A DNA stretch of 64,000 nucleotides from Seriola aureovittata (lineage: Eukaryota; Chordata; Actinopteri; Carangiformes; Carangidae). Of this stretch, positions 1 to 10,799 are shown piece after piece. The notes below the pieces were generated by a model. The model saw only the letters and a list, made by a program, of their open reading frames with translations. It made no database searches and had not been told where the DNA came from. The stretch is from positions 1 to 64,000 of the forward strand of contig NC_079386.1 of assembly GCF_021018895.1 (NCBI RefSeq), read 5' to 3'. The first letter of the stretch is position 1. Every line of letters starts with the position of its first letter. The position numbers and the translations under genes are program-made.

Positions 1-592
1 TTCATGGAAATTTTCTGGTGAGTAAGCACTTTACGTCATTGGAGGAATTTGACTTTGAAATTGTGAAGTAGCAGTTAAGCTGTACCGTGGTGCATCAAAG
101 CTACAGAGTGATTGAGTTAAACACTGTTGAGTGTCACTTTTGTGTATATCAGGGCAGCTACGGAAAACCTGAGTTCCGTAAGCTCTGTCATGTGAGTTTG
201 ATGATTTTTATTATTCATTTACCTGCCACATGTTTGACACGTGACTGTCGTTTGTCAAAACAAAGTGGTGTGGAAGAACTTCAAGTCAGTGTTATTTGAT
301 AAAAATGCTTGTGAGAGCTCACATGTGGCTTTGACTTGCAACTGAAACTTTAGACCCCGTTGTAAGATTACCATTACCGTTCTACCCTTCATCCAGGAAC
401 AGAGAGATACCATTTTTCGTCCACGAGAGATAGTTAGACGTCTTGGCTGTTTCTCTTGTGAACTTCCATCCTAAGAACAGCTTGTTAAGGCTAGGAGAGA
501 CTGTGTGTACTATATTGTCCAAGTCTTAGTTAGTGGACAACTGCGCACGATTGGGGACTCCAACAGACTTCTTGTCTTCAACATCAAGATGT
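1..592. other. Non-genic flank left of the tRNA
   Basis: I see no convincing gene, spliced exon or known repeat here. Short open frames have no recognisable protein features. The stretch is unique-looking and ends at the tRNA gene. Confidence 0.5.
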
Positions 593-664
593 TGGAGATG
601 CCGGGGATTGAACCCGGGGCCTCATACATGCAAAGCATGCGCTCTACCACTGAGCTACATCCCC
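593..664 (-). tRNA. tRNA-Ala, anticodon UGC
   Basis: Reads on the minus strand as a 72-nt cloverleaf without intron or encoded CCA. The acceptor stem pairs 658-664 with 594-600, and the discriminator is A at 593. The third acceptor pair is G3:U70, the identity element recognised by alanyl-tRNA synthetase. The anticodon stem pairs CATGC with GTATG around a seven-base loop with TGC at positions 34-36, so it decodes GCA and, by wobble, GCG. The D-arm (A box, GCTCAGTGG) and T-arm (B box, GGTTCAATCC) match the internal RNA polymerase III promoter. The gene ends about 108 bp before the satellite array begins. Confidence 0.93.
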
Positions 665-1125
665 TGTGTGCGCCAATGTCTTTTTGTCAGGACAGGCGTT
701 CAGTGGGGCTGCAGCAGTTAAAATTGCACTTTTTCTCAAAGCGCTTGTGGATGCATTATATACCGACTGAGAGCAGATCCTGACGCTTAACAGAGCGTTA
801 CAACAGTATCGCATTCTCAGGTGCAGCTGATAACTTTATTACATGTAAACATGAAATCCATCATATTCTTCATGAATGCTACTCAAATAGACAGGAAAAC
901 TTATCCTGAAGTTTTCTGTGTAGAAATCCCACTAAATGTGAATCCTGAGATTTTGGAGACACACAGACAGCTTTAACGAGGAAAAGATACGATTTAGGCG
1001 CTGGAAACGTTAAAACAGCGCTTTCTAACAGTATTGCATTCTCAGGTGCAACTGATAACTTTATGACATGTAAACATGAAATCCATCATATTCTTCATGA
1101 ATGCTACTCAAATAGACAGGAAAAT

Positions 1126-1875
1126 TGTCCAGCGTACTCACCCCTTTAGGAAGAGGAATCAGGCACTGGCTGGTACTCCTCATCATCAGTGGTGATGTTT
1201 TCATCCTCTGAGGAGGGTGTCCCATCATCTTCAGGAGAGGATGTGTCCTCATCTTGAGTAGAAGATGTCTCTTCTTCAAATGTAGAGGATTTCTCCCTAT
1301 CTTCGATCTTTGAACGCATCACATAGTCAAGTGCTTGAAGCAGTGAATATGACCTTCTTGCCACCTTGCCAGAGCAAAAATTATCTGGAAGCTGATAGGC
1401 TTACCAACAGCCTTAGTATTGACTGCACCTGCATAAACTCCAGGACAGGTTTACAAACAATGCCAGAGTTGCTTTTTGTTTACCCTGCAGCTGCTTCTTT
1501 GAACTCTGCAACTATGCCCTGTGATTTTTTTTTATTGTTGCCTGAGTCAAACAATGGTTTCTGCTATCCTAAAGGTCACACCTATGTCAAAATTGTGTCA
1601 TTCATTCTCTCCATTGGAGTGCAGTATGCCATCATAGACCCATATTGGAAACTTAGAATATTAGATAAAATTTCTCCCTTGGCCAAAAATAGAGAAATGA
1701 CTGAATCTGGTAGAAAACATTAAAAACTACATTTTTTAAGTGTTGAGTTTAGAATAAAAGCAATTTTAACTAAATTGTATGATTTAATACTGTAAATAAC
1801 AAGGAATTAAAAAAGGTAGTTTTCATGGGTTTCAATTAGCCAAAAGTGGCCATGATGAAGACAACTTGTATTGCA
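1126..1875. mobile_element. 750-bp insertion inside the satellite
   Basis: The monomer begun at 1036 breaks off after its CAGGAAAA box at about 1125. Unrelated sequence follows to about 1875, after which a monomer starts again. The insert includes an acidic minus-strand open frame (1147-1380) and AT-rich sequence further right. I could not define terminal inverted repeats or a target duplication, so the element class is inferred only from the short protein resemblance. Confidence 0.6.
1147..1380 (-). pseudogene. Acidic N-terminal fragment resembling piggyBac transposase
   Basis: A minus-strand frame reads an Arg-Arg-x-Tyr-Ser start followed by QALDYVM, then about 45 residues dominated by Ser, Thr, Glu and Asp, ending at a stop. 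A short aromatic/helical start followed by an acidic Ser-rich tract is typical of the N-terminus of piggyBac-family transposases. No DDD catalytic region follows in this insert, so this is at most a remnant. An unrelated acidic low-complexity protein would look similar. Confidence 0.35.
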
Positions 1876-2913
1876 TTCTGTTGAACAGTATTGCATTCTC
1901 AGGTGTAACTAATTACTTTATGACATGTAAACATGAAATCCATCATATTCTTCATGAATGCTACTCATATAGACAGGAAAACTTATCCTGAAGTGTTCTG
2001 TACAGACAGGACAACGAGTGAGAAAAACTCAGTTCTCAGACACAGAAACAGCTTCTAAGGAGGAAAAGAGCCGATCCTGAAGCTTAAAAAGCGCTATTGA
2101 ACAGTATTGCATTCTCAGGTGTAACTGATAACTTTATGATAACAGACAGGACAATGAGTGACAAAAACTCAGTTCTCAGACACACAGACAGCTTTAACGA
2201 GGAAAAGAGACGATTTATGCGCTGGAAACGTTAAAACAGCGCTTTCTAACAGTATTGCATTCTCAGGTGTAACTGATAACTGTATGACATGTAAACATGA
2301 AATCCATCATATTCATCATGAATGCTACTCAAATAGACAGGAAAACCGATCCTGAAGTGTTCTGTGTAGAAATCTCACTTAATGTGAATGCTCAGATTTT
2401 GGATACACACAGACAGCTTTAAGGAGGGAAAGAGCCGCTTTAGACGCTGGAAACGAGGAAACAGCGCTTTACAACAGTATCGCATTCTCAGGTGTAGCTG
2501 ATAACTTTATGACATGTAAACATGAAATCCATCATATTCTTCATGAATGCTACTCAAATAGACAGGAAAACTTATCCTGAAGTGTTCTGTATAGACAAGA
2601 CAATGAGTGACAAAAACTCAGTTCTCAGACACAGAGAACGCTTCTGACGAGGACTTAGAGCAGATCCTGACGCTTAACAGAGCGTTACAACAGTATCGCA
2701 TTCTCAGGTGTAGCTGATAACTTTATGACATGTAAACATGAAATCCATCATATTCTTCATGAATGCTACTCAAATAGACAGGAAAACTTATCCTGAAGTG
2801 TTCTGTATAGACAGGACAATGAGTGACAAAAACTCAGTTCTCAGACACAGAGAACGCTTCTGACGAGGACTTAGAGCAGATCCTGACACTTAACAGAGCG
2901 TTACAACAGTATC

Positions 2914-4460
2914 GCATTCTCAGGTGCAGCTGATAACTTTATTACATGTAAACATAAAATCCATCATATTCTTCATGAATGCTACTCAAATAGACAGGAA
3001 AACTTATACTGAAGTGTTCTGTGTAGAGATCCCACTTAATGTGAACGCTCAGATTATTGATACACACAGAAAGCTTTAACGAGGGAAAGAGCCGATTCAG
3101 ACGCTGGAAACGTGGAAACAGCGCTTTACAACAGTATCGCATTCTCAGGTGTAGCTGATAACTTTATGACATGTAAACATGAAATCCATCTTATTCTTCA
3201 TAGAATGCTACTCAAATAGACAGGAAAACTTATCCTGAAGTGTTCTGTGTAGAAATATCACTTAATGTGAACGCTCAGATTTTGGATACACACAGACAGC
3301 TTTAAGGAGGGAAAGAGCCGCTTTAGACGCTGGAAACGTGGAAACAGCGCTTTACAACAGTATCGCATTCTCAGGTGTAGCTGATAACTTTATGACATGT
3401 AACATGAAATCCATCATATTATTCATGAATGCTACTCTAATAGACAGGAAAACTTATCCTGAAGTGTTCTGTATAGACAGGACAATGAGTGAAAAAAACT
3501 CAGTTCTCAGACACAGAGAACGCTTCTGACGAGGACTTAGAGCAGATCCTGACGCTTAACAGAGCGTTACAACAGTATCGCATTCTCAGGTGCAGCTGAT
3601 AACTTTATTACGTGTAAACATAAAATCCATCATATTCTTCATGAATGCTACTCAAATAGACAGGAAAACTTATCTTGAAGTGTTCTGTGTAGAAATCTCA
3701 CTTAATGTGAATGCTCAGATTTTTGATACACACAGACAGCTTTAAGGAGGGAAAGAGCCGCTTTAGACGCTGGAAACGTGGAAACAGCGCTTTACAACAG
3801 TATCGCATTCTCAGGTGTAGCTGATAACTTTATGACATGTAAACATGAAATCCATCATATTCTTCATGAATGCTACTCAAATAATAGGAAAACCGATCCT
3901 GAAGTGTTCTGTGTAGAAATCTCACTTAATGTGAATGCTCAGATTTTGGATACACACAGACAGCTTTAACGAGGGAAAGAGCCGCTTTAGACGCTGGAAA
4001 CGTGGAAACAGCGCTTTAAAACAGTATCGCATTCTCAGGTGTAGCTGATAACTTTATGACATGTAAACATGAAATCCATCATATTCTTCATGAATGCTAC
4101 TCAAATAAACAGGAAAACCGATCCTGGAGTGTTCTGTATAGACAGGACAATGAGTGAAAAAAACTCAGTTCTCAGACACAGAGAACGCTTCTGACGAGGA
4201 CTTAGAGCAGATCCTGACGCTTAACAGAGCGTTACAACAGTATCGCATTCTCAGGTGTAGCTGATAACTTTATGACATGTAAACATGAAATCCATCATAT
4301 TCTTCATGAATGCTACTCAAATAGACAGGAAAACTTATCCTGAAGTGTTCTGTATAGACAGGACAATGAGTGACAAAAACTCAGTTCTCAGACACAGAGA
4401 ACGCTTCTGACGAGGACTTAGAGCAGATCCTGACACTTAACAGAGCGTTACAACAGTATC
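2914..4460 (+). repeat. Higher-order repeat copy 1 (A-A-B-A-A-B-B)
   Basis: Landmarks at 2914, 3139, 3365, 3580, 3805, 4029 and 4245 give spacings of 225, 226, 215, 225, 224, 216 and 216, a seven-monomer unit of 1,547 bp. Single-base indels such as CATAGAATG near 3201 are private to this copy. Confidence 0.9.
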
Positions 4461-6008
4461 GCATTCTCAGGTGCAGCTGATAACTTTATTACATGTAAAC
4501 ATAAAATCCATCATATTCTTCATGAATGCTACTCAAATAGACAGGAAAACTTATACTGAAGTGTTCTGTGTAGAGATCCCACTTAATGTGAACGCTCAGA
4601 TTATTGATACACACAGAAAGCTTTAACGAGGGAAAGAGCCGATTCAGACGCTGGAAACGTGGAAACAGCGCTTTACAACAGTATCGCATTCTCAGGTGTA
4701 GCTGATAACTTTATGACATGTAAACATGAAATCCATCATATTCTTCATGAATGCTACTCAAATAGACAGGAAAACTTATCCTGAAGTGTTCTGTGTAGAA
4801 ATACCACTAAATGTGAATGCTCAAATTTTGGATACACACAAACAGCTTTAAGGAGGGAAAGAGCCGCTTTAGATGCTGGAAACGTGGAAACAGCGCTTTA
4901 CAACAGTATCGCATTCTCAGGTGTAGCTGATAACTTTATGACATGTAAACATGAAATCCATCATATTATTCATGAATGCTACTCTAATAGACAGGAAAAC
5001 TTATCCTGAAGTGTTCTGTATAGACAGGACAATGAGTGACAAAAACTCAGTTCTCAGACACAGAGAACGCTTCTGACGAGGACTTAGAGCAGATCCTGAC
5101 GCTTAACAGAGCGTTACAACAGTATCGCATTCTCAGGTGCAGCTGATAACTTTATTACGTGTAAACATAAAATCCATCATATTCTTCATGAATGCTACTC
5201 AAATAGACAGGAAAACTTATCCTGAAGTGTTCTGTGTAGAAATCTCACTTAATGTGAATGCTCAGATTTTGGATACACACAGACAGCTTTAAGGAGGGAA
5301 AGAGCCGCTTTAGACGCTGGAAACGTGGAAACAGCGCTTTACAACAGTATCGCATTCTCAGGTGTAGCTGATAACTTTATGACATGTAAACATGAAATCC
5401 ATCATATTCTTCATGAATGCTACTCAAATAAATAGGAAAACCGATCCTGAAGTGTTCTGTGTAGAAATCTCACTTAATGTGAATGCTCAGATTTTGGATA
5501 CACACAGACAGCTTTAACGAGGGAAAGAGCCGCTTTAGACGCTGGAAACGTGGAAACAGCGCTTTAAAACAGTATCGCATTCTCAGGTGTAGCTGATAAC
5601 TTTATGACATGTAAACATGAAATCCATCATATTCTTCATGAATGCTACTCAAATAAACAGGAAAACCGATCCTGGAGTGTTCTGTATAGACAGGACAATG
5701 AGTGAAAAAAACTCAGTTCTCAGACACAGAGAACGCTTCTGACGAGGACTTAGAGCAGATCCTGACGCTTAACAGAGCGTTACAACAGTATCGCATTCTC
5801 AGGTGTAGCTGATAACTTTATGACATGTAAACATGAAATCCATCATATTCTTCATGAATGCTACTCAAATAGACAGGAAAACTTATCCTGAAGTGTTCTG
5901 TATAGACAGGACAATGAGTGACAAAAACTCAGTTCTCAGACACAGAGAACGCTTCTGACGAGGACTTAGAGCAGATCCTGACACTTAACAGAGCGTTACA
6001 ACAGTATC
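4461..6008 (+). repeat. Higher-order repeat copy 2 (A-A-B-A-A-B-B)
   Basis: Landmarks at 4461, 4686, 4911, 5127, 5352, 5577 and 5793 give the same monomer order and a unit of 1,548 bp. The same open frame recurs at the same place in copies 1 and 2 and in the next first monomer (2942, 4489, 6037), which confirms the period independently. Confidence 0.9.
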
Positions 6009-6449
6009 GCATTCTCAGGTGCAGCTGATAACTTTATTACATGTAAACATAAAATCCATCATATTCTTCATGAATGCTACTCAAATAGACAGGAAAACTT
6101 ATACTGAAGTGTTCTGTGTAGAGATCCCACTTAATGTGAACGCTCAGATTATTGATACACACAGACAGCTTTAACGAGGGAAAGAGCCGATTCAGACGCT
6201 GGAAACGTGGAAACAGCGCTTTACAACAGTATCGCATTCTCAGGTGTAGCTGATAACTTTATGACATGTAAACATGAAATCCATCATATTCTTCATGAAT
6301 GCTACTCAAATAGACAGGAAAACTTATCCTGAAGTGTTCTGTATAGACAGGACAATGAGTGACAAAAACTCAGTTCTCAGACACAGAGAACGCTTCTGAC
6401 GAGGACTTAGAGCAGATCCTGACGCTTAACAGAGCGTTACAACAGTATC

Positions 6450-7995
6450 GCATTCTCAGGTGCAGCTGATAACTTTATTACGTGTAAACATAAAATCCAT
6501 CATATTCTTCATGAATGCTACTCAAATAGACAGGAAAACTTATCCTGAAGAGTTCTGTGTAGAAATCTCACTTAATGTGAATGCTCAGATTTTGGATACA
6601 CACAGACAGCTTTAAGGAGGGAAAGAGCGCTTTAGACGCTGGAAACGTGGAAACAGCGCTTTACAACAGTATCGCATTCTCAGGTGTAGCTGATAACTTT
6701 ATGACATGTAAACATGAAATCCATCATATTCTTCATGAATGCTACTCAAATAAATAGGAAAACCGATCCTGAAGTGTTCTGTGTAGAAATCTCACTTAAT
6801 GTGAATGCTCAGATTTTGGATACACACACACAGCTTTAAGGAGGGAAAGAGCCGCTTTAGACGCTGGAAACGTGGAAACAGCGCTTTACAACAGTATCGC
6901 ATTCTCAGTGTAGCTGATAACTTTATGACATGTAAACATGAAATCCATCATATTCTTCATGAATGCTACTCAAATAGACAGGAAAACTTATCCTGAAGTG
7001 TTCTGTATAGACAAGACAATGAGTGACAAAAACTCAGTTCTCAGACACAGAGAACGCTTCTGACGAGGACTTAGAGCAGATCCTGACGCTTAACAGAGCG
7101 TTACAACAGTATCGCATTCTCAGGTGTAGCTGATAACTTTATGACATGTAAACATGAAATCCATCATATTCTTCATGAATGCTACTCAAATAGACAGGAA
7201 AACTTATCCTGAAGTGTTCTGTGTAGAAATCTCACTTAATGTGAATGCTCAGATTTTGGATACACACAGACAGCTTTAAGGAGGGAAAGAGCCGCTTTAG
7301 ACGCTGGAAACGTGGAAACAGCGCTTTACAACAGTATCGCATTCTCAGGTGTAGCTGATAACTTTATTACATGTAAACATGAAATCCATCATATTCTTCA
7401 TGAATGCTACTCAAATAAACAGGAAAACTTATCCTGAAGTGTTCTGTGTAGAAATGCCACTAAATGTGAATGCTCAGATTTTGGATACACACAAACAGCT
7501 TTAAGGAGGGAAAGAGCCGCTTTAGATGCTGGAAACGTGGAAACAGCGCTTTACAACAGTATCGCATTCTCAGGTGTAGCTGATAACTTTATGACATGTA
7601 AACATGAAATCCATCATATTCTTCATGAATGCTACTCAAATAAACAGGAAAACCGATCCTGGAGTGTTCTGTATAGACAGGACAATGAGTGACAAAAACT
7701 CAGTTCTCAGACACAGAGAACGCTTCTGACGAGGACTTAGAGCAGATCCTGACGCTTAACAGAGCGTTACAACAGTATCGCATTCTCAGGTGTAGCTGAT
7801 AACTTTATGACATGTAAACATGAAATCCATCATATTCTTCATGAATGCTACTCAAATAGACAGGAAAACTTATCCTGAAGTGTTCTGTATAGACAGGACA
7901 ATGAGTGACAAAAACTCAGTTCTCAGACACAGAGAACGCTTCTGACGAGGACTTAGAGCAGATCCTGACGCTTAACAGAGCGTTACAACAGTATC
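6450..7995 (+). repeat. Higher-order repeat copy 3 (A-A-B-A-A-B-B)
   Basis: Landmarks at 6450, 6674, 6899, 7114, 7339, 7564 and 7780 give 1,546 bp in the same order. An extra A-B pair (6009-6449) separates it from copy 2. From 7996 the order runs A-A-B-A-A-B, then A-A-B-B, a rearranged continuation up to 10208. Confidence 0.85.
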
Positions 7996-10799
7996 GCATT
8001 CTCAGGTGCAGCTGATAACTTTCTTACGTGTAAACATAAAATCCATCATATTCTTCATGAATGCTACTCAAATAGACAGGAAAACTTATCCTGAAGAGTT
8101 CTGTGTAGAAATCTCACTTAATGTGAATGCTCAGATTTTGGATACACACAGACAGCTTTAAGGAGGGAAAGAGCCGCTTTAGACGCTGGAAACGTGGAAA
8201 CAGCGCTTTACAACAGTATCGCATTCTCAGGTGTAGCTGATAACTTTATGACATGTAAACATGAAATCCATCATATTCTTCATGAATGCTACTCAAATAA
8301 ATAGGAAAACCGATCCTGAAGTGTTCTGTGTAGAAATCTCACTTAATGTGAATGCTCAGATTTTGGATACACACACACAGCTTTAAGGAGGGAAAGAGCC
8401 GCTTTAGACGCTGGAAACGTGGAAACAGCGCTTTACAACAGTATCGCATTCTCAGGTGTAGCTGATAACTTTATGACATGTAAACATGAAATCCATCATA
8501 TTCTTCATGAATGCTACTCAAATAGACAGGAAAACTTATCCTGAAGTGTTCTGTATAGACAAGACAATGAGTGACAAAAACTCAGTTCTCAGACACAGAG
8601 AACGCTTCTGACGAGGACTTAGAGCAGATCCTGACGCTTAACAGAGCGTTACAACAGTATCGCATTCTCAGTGTAGCTGATAACTTTATGACATGTAAAC
8701 ATGAAATCCATCATATTCTTCATGAATGCTACTCAAATAGACAGGAAAACTTATCCTGAAGTGTTCTGTGTAGAAATCTCACTTAATGTGAATGCTCAGA
8801 TTTTGGATACACACAGACAGCTTTAAGGAGGGAAAGAGCCGCTTTAGACGCTGGAAACGTGGAAACAGCGCTTTACAACAGTATCGCATTCTCAGGTGTA
8901 GCTGATAACTTTATGACATGTAAACATGAAATCCATCATATTCTTCATGAATGCTACTCAAATAAACAGGAAAACTTATCCTGAAGTGTTCTGTGTAGAA
9001 ATGCCACTAAATGTGAATGCTCAGATTTTGGATACACACAGACAGCTTTAAGGAGGGAAAGAGCCGCTTTAGATGCTGGAAATGTGGAAACAGCGCTTTA
9101 CAACAGTATCGCATTCTCAGGTGTAGCTGATAACTTTATGACATGTAAACATGAAATCCATCATATTCTTCATGAATGCTACTCAAATAGACAGGAAAAC
9201 TTATCCTGAAGTGTTCTGTATAGACAGGACAATGAGTGACAAAAACTCAGTTCTCAGACACAGAGAACGCTTCTGACGAGGACTTAGAGCAGATCCTGAC
9301 GCTTAACAGAGCGTTACAACAGTATCGCATTCTCAGGTGCAGCTGATAACTTTCTTACGTGTAAACATAAAATCCATCATATTCTTCATGAATGCTACTC
9401 AAATAGACAGGAAAACCGATCCTGAAGTGTTCTGTGTAGAAATCTCACTTAATGTGAATGCTCAGATTTTGGATACACACAGACAGCTTTAAGGAGGGAA
9501 AGAGCCGCTTTAGACGCTGGAAACGTGGAAACAGCGCTTTACAACAGTATCGCATTCTCAGGTGTAGCTGATAACTTTATGACATGTAAACATGAAATCC
9601 ATCATATTCTTCATGAATGCTACTCAAATAAATAGGAAAACCGATCCTGAAGTGTTCTGTGTAGAAATCTCTCTTAATGTGAATGCTCAGATTTTGGATA
9701 CACACAGACAGCTTTAAGGAGGGAAAGAGCCGCTTTAGACGCTGGAAACGTGGAAACAGCGCTTTACAACAGTATCGCATTCTCAGGTGTAGCTGATAAC
9801 TTTATGACATGTAAACATGAAATCCATCATATTCTTCATGAATGCTACTCAAATAAACAGGAAAACCGATCCTGAAGTGTTCTGTATAGACAGGACAATG
9901 AGTGAAAAAAACTCAGTTCTCAGACACAGAGAACGCTTCTGACGAGGACTTAGAGCAGATCCTGACGCTTAACAGAGCGTTACAACAGTATCGCATTCTC
10001 AGGTGTAGCTGATAACTTTATGACATGTAAACATGAAATCCATCATATTCTTCATGAATGCTACTCAAATAGACAGGAAAACTTATCCTGAAGTGTTCTG
10101 TATAGACAGGACAATGAGTGACAAAAACTCAGTTCTCAGACACAGAGAACGCTTCTGACGAGGACTTAGATCAGATCCTGACGCTTAACAGAGCGTTACA
10201 ACAGTATCGCATTCTCAGGTGCAGCTGATAACTTTATTACATGTAAACATAAAATCCATCATATTCTTCATGAATGCTACTCAAATAGACAGGAAAACTT
10301 ATCCTGAAGTGTTCTGTGTAGAAATCTCACTTAATGTGAATGCTCAGATTTTGGATACACACAGACAGCTTTAAGGAGGGAAAGAGCCGCTTTAGACGCT
10401 GGAAACGTGGAAACAGCGCTTTACAACAGTATCGCATTCTCAGGTGTAGCTGATAACTTTATGACATGTAAACATGAAATCCATCATATTCTTCATGAAT
10501 GCTACTCAAATAGACAGGAAAACTTATCCTGAAGTGTTCTGTATAGACAGGACAATGAGTGACAAAAACTCAGTTCTCAGACACAGAGAACGCTTCTGAC
10601 GAGGACTTAGAGCAGATCCTGACGCTTAACAGAGCGTTACAACAGTATCGCATTCTCAGGTGCAGCTGATAACTTTATTACATGTAAACATAAAATCCAT
10701 CATATTCTTCATGAATGCTACTCAAATAGACAGGAAAACTTATCCTGAAGTGTTCTGTGTAGAAATCTCACTTAATGTGAATGCTCAGATTTTGGATAG

